Source of the DNA: Mycobacterium sp. 852013-50091_SCH5140682
GTDB lineage: Bacteria; Actinomycetota; Actinomycetes; Mycobacteriales; Mycobacteriaceae
Direction: 5' to 3'
Length of the DNA: 64,000 nucleotides
Assembly (NCBI RefSeq): GCF_001665685.1
Contig: NZ_LZTB01000025.1
Span: 1 to 64,000, forward strand
Numbering within the stretch: position 1 is the first letter of the stretch; each line of letters starts with the position of its first letter. The notes beneath the pieces were generated by a model, which saw only the letters and a program-made list of their open reading frames with translations, ran no database searches and was not told the DNA's origin. The translations under genes were made by a program, and so were the position numbers. Below are positions 33,375-43,553 of this stretch, piece by piece.

Positions 33375-34486
33375 TTCTTCGCGGCGTCGAGCTGGCCCTG
33401 AGTCGCGTCGAGCAGTTCCTGCCACGCCTTCTCGAACTTGTCCACGCCCTCGTCCTCGAGAAGCTTGAACACGTCGGGGAGGTCGATGCCGATCGCGGCG
33501 AGCTTGTCGAAGGTCTCCTGCGAGGCCGCGGCCGTGCCGGAGATCGTGTCACCGGTGACGACACCGTGGTCGGCGACGGCTTCGATGGTCTTCTCGGGCA
33601 TGGTGTTCACGGTGTTCGGGGCCACCAACTCGGTGACGTACAGCGTGTCGGAGTAGGCCGGGTTCTTCACGCCGGTCGAGGCCCACAGCGGCCGCTGCAC
33701 GCGCGCGCCGTCAGCCTTGAGCGCCGCAAACCGGTCGCCGCCGAACACCTCTTCGTAAGCGGCGTAGGCCAGCCGGGCGTTGGCGACCCCGGCCTGACCG
33801 CGCAGCGCGAGCGCCTCCTCGGACCCGAGCTTCTCCAGCCGGGCGTCGATCTCGGTGTCCACGCGGGACACGAAAAACGATGCGACGGAATGGATCTTGG
33901 ACAGGTCGTGACCGGCCTCGCGGGCTTTCTCCAGGCCCTCCAGGTAGGCGTCCATGACGGCGCGGTGACGCTCCACCGAGAAGATCAGCGTGACGTTCAC
34001 CGAGATGCCCTCGGCGATCACGGCGGTGATGGCGGGCAGGCCTGCCAGCGTCGCGGGGATCTTGATCAGCAGGTTGGGCCGGTCGACGATCTTCCACAGC
34101 TCGATGGCCTGCAGGATCGTCTTGTCGGTGTCGTGCGCCAGCCGCGGGTCGACCTCGATGGACACCCGGCCGTCGATGCCGTCGGTGGCCTCGTAGGTCT
34201 TGGCCAGCACGTCGCACGCATTGCGGACGTCGTCGGTGGTGACGGTACGGATGGTGGCGTCGACGTCGGCGCCCCGCTCGGCGAGCTCGGAGACCTGGGC
34301 GTCGTAGGCCGTGCCCTTGGACAGCGCGGCCTGGAAGATCGACGGGTTGGTGGTGACGCCGACGACGCTGCGGGTGTTGATCAGGTCGGTGAGGTTCCCT
34401 GATTGCAGCCGCTCACGCGACAGGTCGTCGAGCCACACGGACACGCCCGCGGCACTCAGCGCCGCGAGATTCGGGTTCTGAGTCAT
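33371..34486 (-). CDS. tal: Transaldolase
   Basis: Class I aldolase moving a dihydroxyacetone unit between sugar phosphates. The 371-residue protein has the family motif [14 protein letters not shown] (42-55) and the Schiff-base Lys142 in LIKIPAT. GAGGAAG precedes the ATG. Fifteen bases separate it from tkt and it overlaps zwf by four. Confidence 0.96.
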   Translation of the reverse strand: MTQNPNLAALSAAGVSVWLDDLSRERLQSGNLTDLINTRSVVGVTTNPSIFQAALSKGTAYDAQVSELAERGADVDATIRTVTTDDVRNACDVLAKTYEATDGIDGRVSIEVDPRLAHDTDKTILQAIELWKIVDRPNLLIKIPATLAGLPAITAVIAEGISVNVTLIFSVERHRAVMDAYLEGLEKAREAGHDLSKIHSVASFFVSRVDTEIDARLEKLGSEEALALRGQAGVANARLAYAAYEEVFGGDRFAALKADGARVQRPLWASTGVKNPAYSDTLYVTELVAPNTVNTMPEKTIEAVADHGVVTGDTISGTAAASQETFDKLAAIGIDLPDVFKLLEDEGVDKFEKAWQELLDATQGQLDAAKK

Positions 34487-34501
34487 GATTTGCTTCCTCT
34501 A

Positions 34502-36595
34502 CTAGTTGTTCAGGGATCGTTCCGCCGCGGCGACCACGGCCTCTGGCGTGAAGCCGAACTCGCGGAACAAGGTCTTGTCGTCGGCCGATGCGCCGTAGTG
34601 CTCGATGGACACGATCTGCCCGGTATCGCCGACCAGCTTGTGCCACGGCTGGGCGACACCCGCCTCGACCGCCACCCGCGCAGACACACTCGGCGGCAGC
34701 ACCGAGTCCTGGTAGTCCTGCGGCTGCTTCTCGAACCACTCCACACACGGCATCGACACCACGTAGGCGACGATGTCCTTCTCGGCCAGCGCTTTCTGCG
34801 CTGCGACCGCCAGTTGCAGCTCCGAACCGGTCGCGATGATGACGACGTCGGCGTCGTCGGCGGGCTTGCCGCCACCGAGCACATACCCACCGCGGGCCAC
34901 GCCTTCGGCGCTGGTTCCCTCCAGCACGGGGACACCCTGTCGGGTCAGGATCAATCCGACGGGGCCGGTGCTGGCCGTGCGCTCCAGCACGGTCTTCCAC
35001 GCGTACGCGGTCTCGTTCGGGTCGCCGGGGCGGACCACGGACAGGTTCGGGATGGACCGCAGGGCCGCCAGGTGCTCGATCGGCTGGTGGGTCGGACCGT
35101 CCTCACCGAGACCGATCGAATCGTGCGTCCACACGTAGATCGGGTCGATGTCCATCAGGGAGGCCAGCCGCACCGCGGGACGCATGTAGTCCGAGAACTG
35201 CAAGAACGTGCCGCCGTAGGCGCGGGTCGGGCCGTGCAGCACGATCCCGGACAGGATGGCGCCCATCGCGTGTTCGCGGATACCGAAGTGCAGCGTGCGG
35301 CCGTACCAGCTCATGGTCCAGTCGTGGGTCGACTGGGACGGCGGGCCAAAGGAGTTGGCGCCCTTGATGGTGGTGTTGTTGCTGCCGGCCAGGTCGGCCG
35401 AACCACCCCAGAGTTCGGGCAGCTTGGGGCCGACGGCGGCGAGCACCGCACCGGAGGCCGCGCGGGTCGCGACCGGCTTGGAATCGGTATCCCAGTGCGG
35501 CAGATCGGCGTCCCAGCCCTCGGGGAGTTCACGGGCCAGCAGGCGATCCAGCAGCGCCTTGCGCTCCGGCTCCCGCTCGGCCCAGGCGTCGAACGACACC
35601 TGCCACTCCTCGTGGGCCTTCTTGCCGCGGGCGACGAGTTCGCGCGTGTGGGCGATGACGTCGTCGCGCACCTCGAAGCTCTTGTCCGGGTCGAAGCCGA
35701 GCACCTTCTTGGTGGCCGCAACCTCGTCGGCGCCCAGCGCCGCGCCGTGCACGCCGCCGGTGTTCATCTTGGTGGGGGCGGGGTAGCCGATGATGGTGCG
35801 CACCGCGATGAACGACGGCTTGTCGGTCACCTTCTTGGCCTCCGCGATGGCCTCTTCGATCGCTGTGACGTTCTCGCCGCCCTCGACTTCCTGGACGTGC
35901 CAGCCGTAGGCCCGGTAGCGCGCCGGGGTGTCCTCGGTCAGCGCGATCTGGGTGTCGTGCTCGATGGAGATCTTGTTGTCGTCCCACAGCACGATGAGAT
36001 TGCCCAGCTCCTGGGTGCCTGCCAGCGACGAGGCCTCGCTGGTGACGCCCTCTTCCATGTCGCCGTCGGAGGCGATCACGTAGATGAAGTGGTCGAACGG
36101 GCTCTCACCGGGGGCGGTGTCCGGGTCGAACAGGCCGCGCTCGTAGCGGGCGGCCATCGCCATGCCGACGGCCGACGCCAGCCCCTGGCCCAGCGGGCCC
36201 GTGGTGATCTCGACGCCCTTGGTGTGGCGGTACTCGGGGTGTCCGGGGGTCAGCGAACCCCAGGTGCGCAGTGCCTCGATGTCGGCCAGCTCCAGGCCGA
36301 ACCCGCCGAGGTACAGCTGGATGTAGAGCGTGAGGCTGGAGTGCCCGCACGACAGCACGAACCGGTCGCGGCCGATCCAGTGCGTGTCGCTGGGGTCGTG
36401 GCGCATCTGGCGCTGAAACAGCGAGTAGGCCAGCGGGGCCAGGCTCATGGCGGTACCGGGATGGCCGTTGCCCACCTTCTGCACCGCGTCGGCAGCCAGC
36501 ACACGGACCGTGTCGACGGCGGCCGAATCGAGGTCCGTCCAGTCGTCCGGATGGTTCGGGCGGGTGAGGGCGGAGATCTCTTCGACGGTGGTCAC
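34502..36595 (-). CDS. tkt: Transketolase
   Basis: Thiamine-diphosphate enzyme of the non-oxidative pentose-phosphate branch. The 697 residues show GNGHPGTAMSLAP, the ThDP motif GDGDMEEG-like segment (ASDGDMEEGVTSEA ... WDDN) and the pyrimidine-domain FGIREHAMGAI. GTG start with AGGAGCGAGG upstream. It leads the five-gene operon and is divergent from ctaB, an arrangement shared with Rv1449c-Rv1451. Confidence 0.96.
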   Translation of the reverse strand: MTTVEEISALTRPNHPDDWTDLDSAAVDTVRVLAADAVQKVGNGHPGTAMSLAPLAYSLFQRQMRHDPSDTHWIGRDRFVLSCGHSSLTLYIQLYLGGFGLELADIEALRTWGSLTPGHPEYRHTKGVEITTGPLGQGLASAVGMAMAARYERGLFDPDTAPGESPFDHFIYVIASDGDMEEGVTSEASSLAGTQELGNLIVLWDDNKISIEHDTQIALTEDTPARYRAYGWHVQEVEGGENVTAIEEAIAEAKKVTDKPSFIAVRTIIGYPAPTKMNTGGVHGAALGADEVAATKKVLGFDPDKSFEVRDDVIAHTRELVARGKKAHEEWQVSFDAWAEREPERKALLDRLLARELPEGWDADLPHWDTDSKPVATRAASGAVLAAVGPKLPELWGGSADLAGSNNTTIKGANSFGPPSQSTHDWTMSWYGRTLHFGIREHAMGAILSGIVLHGPTRAYGGTFLQFSDYMRPAVRLASLMDIDPIYVWTHDSIGLGEDGPTHQPIEHLAALRSIPNLSVVRPGDPNETAYAWKTVLERTASTGPVGLILTRQGVPVLEGTSAEGVARGGYVLGGGKPADDADVVIIATGSELQLAVAAQKALAEKDIVAYVVSMPCVEWFEKQPQDYQDSVLPPSVSARVAVEAGVAQPWHKLVGDTGQIVSIEHYGASADDKTLFREFGFTPEAVVAAAERSLNN

Positions 36596-36831
36596 TACCT
36601 CGCTCCTAAGTTCCGATTGCTTGTGCTGAGCTGTAACGCGGCAGACCCGCAGCTCCCATCCAACACCCTAGTGCCAGCGGTTCATCGAGGGCGGTTGGTT
36701 GGGGCACGATTACCCCGCCGTTCACCTCGGCCGGGCGCGCAAATCGGACCCTGCGGTGTCGGGCACTCAGCCAGGCGGTCTACCATCGTCTGTAGTAGAA
36801 GTCGCGTGCAGTCACCCGAGGAGTTATTTGC
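36596..36831. other. tkt-ctaB divergent intergenic region
   Basis: These 236 bases must hold the tkt and ctaB promoters. TACCAT at 36781-36786 fits a ctaB -10 with a leader of about 40 bases, and CCGAGGAG precedes the ctaB GTG. No gene is seen; M. tuberculosis carries a PE_PGRS gene in this position. Confidence 0.4.
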
Positions 36832-37764
36832 GTGAGCATTCGCGAGCGCCGTTCCCTCGGTGGGGCGCCGAGCCGAATACGCACCACTTTCCTGGCGTAT
36901 TTGGCACTCACCAAGCCGCGTGTCATCGAGCTGTTGCTGGTGACCGCGATCCCGGCCATGCTTTTGGCGCATCGCGGTGTCGTTGATCCGCTGCTGATCC
37001 TCAACACGCTGGTCGGCGGCATGATGGCGGCGGCAGGCGCCAACACCCTCAACTGTGTGGCCGACGCCGATATCGACAAGGTCATGAAGCGCACCGCGCG
37101 CCGGCCGCTCGCCAGAGCGTCGGTGCCGACGCGGCATGCGCTGATCTTCGGGCTCGCGCTGACCGTCGCGTCGTTCGCGTGGCTGTGGTGGACCACCAAC
37201 CTGTTGTCGGGCGTGCTGGGGCTGGTGACCATCGCGTTCTACGTATTCGTCTACACACTGCTGCTCAAGCGGCGTACGTCGCAGAACGTGGTGTGGGGTG
37301 GGGCGGCAGGATGCATGCCCGTGATGATCGGCTGGTCGGCAGTGACTGGGACCATCCAATGGCCCGCGCTGGTGATGTTCCTGGTGATCTTCTTCTGGAC
37401 GCCCCCGCACACCTGGGCGCTCGCGATGCGCTACAAGGACGATTACAAGGCGGCGGGCGTGCCGATGCTGCCTGCGGTGGCCACCGAACGCCAGGTGACC
37501 AAGCAGATCCTGATCTACACGTGGCTCACGGTAATCACCACGCTGGTGCTCGCGTTGGCCACCGGCTGGCTCTACGCGTCGGTCGCTCTGCTGGCCGGGG
37601 CATGGTTCCTGGTGATGGCCCACCAGCTGTACTCCGGCGTGAAGCGCGGCGAGCCGGTCAAGCCCTTGCGACTGTTCCTACAGTCCAACAACTACCTGGC
37701 CGTCGTGTTCTGCGCGCTCGCCGTGGACTCCGCATTGGCCCTGCCGACACTGTTCGGGCGGTAA
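36832..37764 (+). CDS. ctaB: Protohaem IX farnesyltransferase (haem O synthase)
   Basis: Transfers farnesyl to protohaem for cytochrome aa3. The 310-residue integral membrane prenyltransferase has about nine helices, the first Asp-rich motif [19 protein letters not shown] (74-92) and the second [14 protein letters not shown]. Works with CtaA, encoded 3 kb downstream on the other strand. Confidence 0.96.
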   Translation: MSIRERRSLGGAPSRIRTTFLAYLALTKPRVIELLLVTAIPAMLLAHRGVVDPLLILNTLVGGMMAAAGANTLNCVADADIDKVMKRTARRPLARASVPTRHALIFGLALTVASFAWLWWTTNLLSGVLGLVTIAFYVFVYTLLLKRRTSQNVVWGGAAGCMPVMIGWSAVTGTIQWPALVMFLVIFFWTPPHTWALAMRYKDDYKAAGVPMLPAVATERQVTKQILIYTWLTVITTLVLALATGWLYASVALLAGAWFLVMAHQLYSGVKRGEPVKPLRLFLQSNNYLAVVFCALAVDSALALPTLFGR

Positions 37765-37767
37765 TCT
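37762..37767 (+). promoter_or_regulatory. -10 element overlapping the ctaB stop codon
   Basis: TAATCT begins at the TAA of ctaB and ends six bases before the GTG of the next gene, giving it a leaderless promoter in the tail of ctaB. Confidence 0.45.
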
Positions 37768-37773
37768 GCGGGC

Positions 37774-38709
37774 GTGCTGGTCACCCCTGACAATTTCGCC
37801 CGCGCGGAATCAGACCTCTATTTCGGCAACATCGTCAAGGACGGCGGCTTCGCAGCGCTGCACCACATCCGCGAGCTGAGTCCTCTCGACAATCAATTGG
37901 TGATCCGGCAGAACCGGGACACCCTCTACTCGGCCGGGGTTTTCGATCTCGACGCCGGGCCGGTGACCGTCACCCTGCCCGACAGCGCCGGACGCTTCAT
38001 GGCCCTGCAGATCATCACCGAGGATCACTACGTTCCGACGGTCGTGTACGCCCCGGCAGAGCTCACCCTCACCCGGTCGGACATCGGCACCCGGTATGTC
38101 GCCGCGGCGGTCCGTACCCTCGTCGACCCGAACGACCCCGCCGACCTCCAGGCGGTGCATGCCCTTCAGGATGCGATCTCGGTCAGCCAGGCCGAGCCGG
38201 GCAGCTTCGAAGTGCCGCAATGGGATCCGGTGAGTCAGAAGACCGTGCGCGACGCCCTGATCACGTTGGCGACGACGCTTCCGGACACCAAGGCCACATT
38301 CGGACCACAGGGTGCCGTCGATCCGGTGCGGCACCTGATCGGTTCCGCGTACGCCTGGGGCGGCAACCCGGAACGTGACGCGCTGTACCTGTCGGTCTTC
38401 CCGGCCGCCAACGACGGCACCACCGTGTACCGGCTCACCGTCGCAGATGTCCCGGTGGACGGGTTCTGGTCGGTGACCGTCTACAACAAGGACGGGTACT
38501 TCACGCTCAATGCGCAGAACGCGTACTCGCTGAACAACATCACCGCGGCGAAGGGGCCCGACGGGGCGACCGTCATCCAGTTCGGTGGTGCCGATGCGGT
38601 GAACCTGCTGCCGATCACCGACGGCTGGAACTACATCGTGCGGCTCTACCGGCCTCGTCCGGAGATCCTCGACGGGTCATGGACGTTCCCGGCCGCCGAG
38701 CCTGTCTAG
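37774..38709 (+). CDS. DUF1254/DUF1214 domain protein
   Basis: A 311-residue soluble protein. The N-terminal part (NFARAESDLYFGNIV ... NQLVIRQNRDTLYSAGVFDL) is typical of DUF1254. The C-terminal part (DGFWSVTVYNKDGYF, NYIVRLYRPRPEILDGSW) is typical of DUF1214, a jelly-roll-like fold of unknown activity. No signal peptide is evident. It follows ctaB by nine bases and has its own -10. Confidence 0.85.
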   Translation: MLVTPDNFARAESDLYFGNIVKDGGFAALHHIRELSPLDNQLVIRQNRDTLYSAGVFDLDAGPVTVTLPDSAGRFMALQIITEDHYVPTVVYAPAELTLTRSDIGTRYVAAAVRTLVDPNDPADLQAVHALQDAISVSQAEPGSFEVPQWDPVSQKTVRDALITLATTLPDTKATFGPQGAVDPVRHLIGSAYAWGGNPERDALYLSVFPAANDGTTVYRLTVADVPVDGFWSVTVYNKDGYFTLNAQNAYSLNNITAAKGPDGATVIQFGGADAVNLLPITDGWNYIVRLYRPRPEILDGSWTFPAAEPV

Positions 38710-38796
38710 GGTCAGGCGTTTCCGCGAGTTCGACGAAGGTGTTGTGAATCCGGCGGCGTAGCGACGTTTTTGTCGGTCTCGGCGTGAGTCGAGCCT

Positions 38797-39771
38797 CTAG
38801 GGCACCAAGACGATCGAGCCGACGGTCTTGCGGCCCTGCAGATCGGTGTGGGCCTGAGCTGCCTCGCCGAGCGGATAGCGTCCGCCCACGGTGATGTTGA
38901 TGGTCCCGTCGGCGATGGCGTTGATCAATTCTCCCGCCCGCCAAGAGAATTCGTCGGGTGTGCGAGTGTAGTGCGCCAGCGTCGGCCGGGTCAGGAACAC
39001 CGAACCCGACGAGTTGAGGCGCTGCGGGTCGACGGGCGGGACCGGACCACTGGCGGCGCCGAACAGGGCCAGCGTGCCACGCACGGCCAAACTGGCCAGG
39101 CTCGCGTCGAACGTCGACTTGCCCACCCCGTCGTAGGCAGCGGCGACCCCGAGACCGCCGGTGAGGTCGCGGATCTTCTCGGCGAACTCGGCTGGGTCGT
39201 CGGGGTAGTCGAGTACCTCGACGGCACCGGCCTGCCGGGACAGTTCGGCTTTCTGCGGCGTGGACGCCGTGGTGATCACCCGCGTGCCGATGCTGGTGGC
39301 CCACTGCGTGAGGATCAGTCCCACGCCGCCTGCGCCGGCGTGCAGCAGCACGGTGTCCGACGGTTGCACCGGATACGTCGACTTGATGAGGTAGTGCGCG
39401 GTCATGCCTTTGAGCAGTGCGGAGGCCACGGCGTCCGGTGCCACGCCGTCCGGCACGTAGGCGCTGAAATCGGCTGGGGCGACGCAGTATTCGGCGTATG
39501 CACCGGTGGCGTTGGCGGTCACCACCCGGTCGCCGACGGCCAGTGCGGCCACGTCGTCACCGACGGCGGCGACGGTGCCGCACACCTCGGTGCCGACGAC
39601 GAACGGCAGCTCCCGCGGGTAGAGCCCGGACCGGAAGTAGGTGTCGATGAAGTTCACACCGATCGCTTCGGCCTTGATCAGTATTTCGCCGGGGCCCGGG
39701 GTGGGCTCGGGCAGTTCGATGAAATTGAGGACCTCGGGCCCGCCGGTCTCGGCGACTTCGATCGCGTGCAT
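38797..39771 (-). CDS. qor: Quinone oxidoreductase (zinc-free MDR family)
   Basis: NADPH:quinone reductase-like protein of 324 residues. The NADPH motif AGAGGVGLILTQWA is present and the structural/catalytic zinc ligands are absent. The family opening is MHAIEVAETGGPEVL. ATG at 39771 has AGGA at proper distance; ATG at 39780 is possible. It matches Rv1454c by position. Eighty-seven bases separate it from the convergent DUF1254 gene. Confidence 0.92.
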   Translation of the reverse strand: MHAIEVAETGGPEVLNFIELPEPTPGPGEILIKAEAIGVNFIDTYFRSGLYPRELPFVVGTEVCGTVAAVGDDVAALAVGDRVVTANATGAYAEYCVAPADFSAYVPDGVAPDAVASALLKGMTAHYLIKSTYPVQPSDTVLLHAGAGGVGLILTQWATSIGTRVITTASTPQKAELSRQAGAVEVLDYPDDPAEFAEKIRDLTGGLGVAAAYDGVGKSTFDASLASLAVRGTLALFGAASGPVPPVDPQRLNSSGSVFLTRPTLAHYTRTPDEFSWRAGELINAIADGTINITVGGRYPLGEAAQAHTDLQGRKTVGSIVLVP

Positions 39772-39876
39772 GGTGACCATCCTGCCAAGCGTCGGCCGTT
39801 CGCGTGTGCCGCAACGCCCGGCGGGATCCCGTGACACCCTTGGGAGAACCCGTCGCCGCCGACCCCGGAGGATTGT

Positions 39877-40836
39877 GTGAAGCTCGCCCGCCCGGACATC
39901 TTCCATCCACGCATCGTGTTCGCCGGTTGCCCGTCACTGCCCGAGGGCGACGGCGACGACGCGGGTTTGGTCGCCGCGCTGCGTGCTCGGGGCCTGCACG
40001 CGCGGTGGCTGTCCTGGGACGACCCCGCGACCCGGGACGCGGATCTGGTGGTGCTGAGGGCGACGTGGGACTACCCCGACCGGCTCGACGAATACCTGTC
40101 GTGGACGCGTTCGGTGCGCAACCTGATCAATCCGCCCGCGCTGGTCGCCTGGAATATCGACAAGCACTATCTGATCGACCTCGATCAGCTCGGGGTGCCG
40201 GTGGTTCCCACCCGGCACTTCCCGGTTGGCCATTCGGTGAGTGTCCCCGTAGGCGAGGTGGTGGTGAAACCGGCGGTCGGGGCGGGTTCGCAAGGAGCAC
40301 AACGGTTCGTCGACGCCGACGCGGCCGCTGCACACGCGGCCCAGCTGCATGCGCAGGGGCGCGCTGTGCTGGTGCAGCCGTACGACGCGCGCATCGCCGA
40401 CGGGGAGACGGCATTGGTCTTTCTCAACGGCGAGGAGTCCCACGCGTTCATCAAGGGGCCGATACTGCCACCTGCGGGCAGCGCGCCGGACTTCGAAGAA
40501 ACCGGAACCTATGCCACCGAGACCCTGTCCCCGGCCGAACCTGAGGACGAGATCTGGGAGGTCGGGCGCTTGGCCATCGCGGCCGTGGCACGGATTTTCG
40601 ACATCGCCGCGCGCGACCTGCTGTACGCCCGGGTGGACGTGATCGGCGGGGCCGGGGCGACGGACTCAGGTACGGACGGTCCCCGGCTCCTGGAACTCGA
40701 GCTCGTCGAACCGTCTCTGGGTTTCCGTCAGCTCAGCGCCGGCAAACGCGCCGACGCGGAACGACAGTTCGCACTGGGGGTCGAATCAGCCCTGGAGCGG
40801 CTGGGGCTCGGTCCGCTCTCGCATCGACGCCCATAG
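39877..40836 (+). CDS. ATP-grasp family protein (DcsG-like)
   Basis: A 319-residue ATP-grasp protein. The N-terminal part (DADLVVLRATWDYPDRLDEYLSW) and the grasp core (VVVKPAVGAGSQGAQRF, LVFLNGEESHAFIK, ARVDVI ... LELELVEPSLGF) resemble the group containing O-ureido-serine cyclo-ligase DcsG. The substrate is unknown; a carboxylate-amine ligase or glutathione/peptide-type ligase is plausible. GGAGGA precedes the GTG. Its last 51 bases overlap the end of the convergent ctaA. Confidence 0.83.
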   Translation: MKLARPDIFHPRIVFAGCPSLPEGDGDDAGLVAALRARGLHARWLSWDDPATRDADLVVLRATWDYPDRLDEYLSWTRSVRNLINPPALVAWNIDKHYLIDLDQLGVPVVPTRHFPVGHSVSVPVGEVVVKPAVGAGSQGAQRFVDADAAAAHAAQLHAQGRAVLVQPYDARIADGETALVFLNGEESHAFIKGPILPPAGSAPDFEETGTYATETLSPAEPEDEIWEVGRLAIAAVARIFDIAARDLLYARVDVIGGAGATDSGTDGPRLLELELVEPSLGFRQLSAGKRADAERQFALGVESALERLGLGPLSHRRP

Positions 40837-41742
40837 CGCCGCCGTGGCAGCCGTGCAGGCCGCTGCGCCTGCGACGTGCACGGCGACCAATGCGGCAGGC
40901 ACGCCGGTGTAGAACTGCACGGTCCCCACCAGTCCCTGCGCGCACACCAGGGCGAGCAGCACACCCAGTCGCACCATGATCGGCCGAGCCGCGTGCACTG
41001 CGGCGAGGGCGAACCCGAGCGCGATGATCATCGACAGGTAGGCGACCAGAAGCGACGAGTGGGCGTGGACCAAGGTGGTGATCTCCACCTGCAGACGCGG
41101 CACCACGCGGTCGAGGCTCTTGTCGCCTGCGTGCGGGCCTGCTCCGGTGACCAGGGTCCCCGTGATCAGGATCGCGGCGAGTATGACGGCGCTCAGCGCG
41201 GTCAACTGCCGCAAGGGTTTTGCCACCAGCACGGTGGGGGAGCCGTCGTCGGGCTGGCCGACCTTCACGTACAGCAGCACCGACAGCCACACCATGGTCA
41301 TCGAGGCGACCAGGTGGATGGCCACGGTCCACCACAGCAGGCCGGTCCGCACGGTGATGCCGCCGATGATGGCCTGCACCACCGTGGAGGCGGGCATGAG
41401 CCAGGCGTAGACCAGCACCTCGCGGCGGCGGCGGGCCCGGGTGACGGCCAGCACGGCGGCCACCGCGGTGAACACCACGAGGAAGGTGATCATCCGGTTG
41501 CCGAACTCGACGGCCTGATGCACCACGGCGACCTCGGCGTGCGGGACCGGGGTGAAACTGCCGGGGAAGCACTGTGGCCACGTCGGGCAGCCGAGGCCCG
41601 AGGCGGTCACCCGCACGATCGCTCCCGTCACCGCGATGCCGCCCTGCGTGAGGATCACCAGGAACGCGATGATGCGCTGGACCCGCAGGCTCGGTAGTGG
41701 CAGCAGATCGACCAGTCGCAGAAAAAGACGTCCGACGGTCAC
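40786..41742 (-). CDS. ctaA: Haem A synthase
   Basis: Oxidises haem O to haem A. The 318-residue protein has eight membrane helices in two four-helix halves, haem-ligand histidines (VVHQ with His75, IHLVAS, VHAHSS, VHVAGA) and the CtaA cysteine pair Cys52/Cys58 (GCPTWPQC). Leaderless -10 TACGAT upstream. It overlaps the convergent ATP-grasp gene by 51 bases. Corresponds to Rv1456c. Confidence 0.93.
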   Translation of the reverse strand: MTVGRLFLRLVDLLPLPSLRVQRIIAFLVILTQGGIAVTGAIVRVTASGLGCPTWPQCFPGSFTPVPHAEVAVVHQAVEFGNRMITFLVVFTAVAAVLAVTRARRRREVLVYAWLMPASTVVQAIIGGITVRTGLLWWTVAIHLVASMTMVWLSVLLYVKVGQPDDGSPTVLVAKPLRQLTALSAVILAAILITGTLVTGAGPHAGDKSLDRVVPRLQVEITTLVHAHSSLLVAYLSMIIALGFALAAVHAARPIMVRLGVLLALVCAQGLVGTVQFYTGVPAALVAVHVAGAAACTAATAALWASMRERTEPQPLQG

Positions 41743-41748
41743 GGGCTG

Positions 41749-41754
41749 ATCGTA
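41749..41754 (-). promoter_or_regulatory. -10 element of a leaderless ctaA transcript
   Basis: Minus-strand TACGAT ends six bases before the ctaA GTG, so ctaA probably has its own promoter despite following the ABC operon on the same strand. Confidence 0.48.
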
Positions 41755-41797
41755 GAGGAACGGGAACTACAGCTCGTAGTAGGGGCCGACGGGGTCA

Positions 41798-42592
41798 TCA
41801 GGTGAAGCGGAACCAGCGCATCGCGCACACGGCCGCGACGGCGCCCCACGCCACGAGCACCAGGATGCCGAACCAGTCCACCGACAGCGACATCGCGCGG
41901 GTCAGCGCCTCGGTGAGGGCGCCCGACGGGGTGAGCCGGGCGGCCCACCGCAGGGCCGACGGCACCAGGCCGCCTTCCAGCGTCAGCGCACCCAACCCGG
42001 CGAACACGAACCACAACAGGTTCGCCAACGCCAGCACGATCTCCGCCTTGAGCGTGCCGCCCAGCAGCAGTCCCAATGCCGCGAAGCCGGCCGTCCCCAA
42101 CGCGATGATCACCGCGCCCAGCGCCAGACCCGCGACCGGCGGGCGCCAGCCCAGAGCGACACCGATGGCGCCCAACAGGATCGCCTGCAGAAACACCACC
42201 GTGACCACGGCCAGCGCCTTGCCCGCGATGATGCCCCAGACCGGCAGGGCCGTCGCGCCGAGCCGTTTGAGCGCGCCGTACCGGCGATCGAACGCCACGG
42301 CGATGGCCTGCCCGGTGAAGGCTGTGGAGATCACGGCCAGCGCCATGATGGGCGGGGTGAACGCCGCGGCGCGGTGTTCGCCGAACGACCCCAGCGGCAG
42401 CAGCGTCAGCCCGATCAGCAGCGTGATGGGGATGAACATGGTCAGCAGCAACTGCTCGCCGTTGCGGAGTAGCAATTTCAGCTCGAGCCCGTACTGCGCG
42501 GCCAGCATCTTCGGCACGCCCGCCGGCCGCGGATCGGGAGAGAACATCCCGGGTTCGAAGCGGTTCGTGGTGGTCATCTCGTTGTCCGTCAT
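41798..42592 (-). CDS. ABC-2 type transporter permease (Rv1457c type)
   Basis: A 264-residue permease with six membrane helices after a short cytoplasmic N-terminus. FDRRYGALKRLGATALP, between helices 2 and 3, is characteristic of ABC-2 exporters. The ATPase partner starts 13 bases upstream. Substrate unknown; the link to mptB suggests an envelope lipid or glycan intermediate, but this is inference. Confidence 0.9.
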   Translation of the reverse strand: MTDNEMTTTNRFEPGMFSPDPRPAGVPKMLAAQYGLELKLLLRNGEQLLLTMFIPITLLIGLTLLPLGSFGEHRAAAFTPPIMALAVISTAFTGQAIAVAFDRRYGALKRLGATALPVWGIIAGKALAVVTVVFLQAILLGAIGVALGWRPPVAGLALGAVIIALGTAGFAALGLLLGGTLKAEIVLALANLLWFVFAGLGALTLEGGLVPSALRWAARLTPSGALTEALTRAMSLSVDWFGILVLVAWGAVAAVCAMRWFRFT

Positions 42593-42605
42593 GTCGTCCG
42601 TATCG

Positions 42606-43553
42606 TCAGCCTCGTAGCTCGCGTCCGGTCAGGTCCAGGAACACGTCCTCAAGGCTGCGCTGCTCCACCCGCATGTCGGTGGCCAGCACGTCCAGCCGGG
42701 CACACCACGCCGTCACGGTGGCCAGCACCTGCGGGTCGATGTCTCCCTCGACCAGGTATTCGCCCGGTGCGGTCTCGCCGGCCTTGTAGTTCTCGGGCAA
42801 CGCTGCGATGAGCAGCGACAGATCGAGCTTGCGCGGCGCACTGAACCGCAGCTGGTTTTCGGCGCCGGTGCGCATCAGTTCGGCGGGCGTGCCGGTGGCC
42901 ACCGCAACGCCGTGGTCGATGATCACGATGCGGTCGGCGAGTTCCTCGGCCTCGGTCAGCTGATGCGTCGTCAACACCACGGTCACGCCGTCGCGGCGCA
43001 GGGCATCGATCAACTCCCACACCACGATTCGCGCGTGCGCGTCCATGCCTGCGGTCGGCTCGTCGAGGAAGACCAGCTCGGGACGCCCGACCACCGCGCA
43101 TGCCAGCGCCAGCCGCTGCTGCTGTCCGCCGGAGAGCCGCCGGTAGGTGGTGCGGGCGGATTCGGTGAGGCCGAGGGTGTCCATCAGCCAGGCCGGATCG
43201 AGCGGGTTGGCCGCGTACGACGCCACGAGATTGAGCATCTCGCCGGCCCGTGCCGCCGGGTAGCCGCCGCCGCCCTGCAGCATCACGCCGATCCGCTCAC
43301 GCAGCTGCGCGTTCTCGCCGACCGGGTCGAGGCCGAGGATCTCGATGGTGCCGCCGTCTGGCCGGATGAAGCCTTCGCACATCTCGACGGTGGTGGTCTT
43401 GCCTGCGCCGTTGGGCCCGAGCAGCGCCAGCACCTCGGCCTTGTGTACTTCGAGGTCGAGGCCGGATACCGCTGTCGTCGTGCCGTACTGCTTGGTGACG
43501 CCGCGCAGCAGCACGGGTGTTTCAGTCGGCGAAGCGTCGGAACGCGAGTTCAC
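42606..43553 (-). CDS. ABC transporter ATP-binding protein (Rv1458c type)
   Basis: A DrrA/CcmA-type ATPase of 315 residues: Walker A GPNGAGKTTT (about 44-53), signature LSGGQQQR, Walker B LVFLDEPTAGMD, H-loop TTHQ. A C-terminal accessory domain (about 225-315) follows. It overlaps mptB by four bases and is coupled to the permease. Confidence 0.93.
   Translation of the reverse strand: MNSRSDASPTETPVLLRGVTKQYGTTTAVSGLDLEVHKAEVLALLGPNGAGKTTTVEMCEGFIRPDGGTIEILGLDPVGENAQLRERIGVMLQGGGGYPAARAGEMLNLVASYAANPLDPAWLMDTLGLTESARTTYRRLSGGQQQRLALACAVVGRPELVFLDEPTAGMDAHARIVVWELIDALRRDGVTVVLTTHQLTEAEELADRIVIIDHGVAVATGTPAELMRTGAENQLRFSAPRKLDLSLLIAALPENYKAGETAPGEYLVEGDIDPQVLATVTAWCARLDVLATDMRVEQRSLEDVFLDLTGRELRG

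Noticed and set aside
38615..39304. 229-codon frame antisense to qor and the DUF1254 gene
   Set aside because: Shadow frame crossing a gene boundary; no motif.
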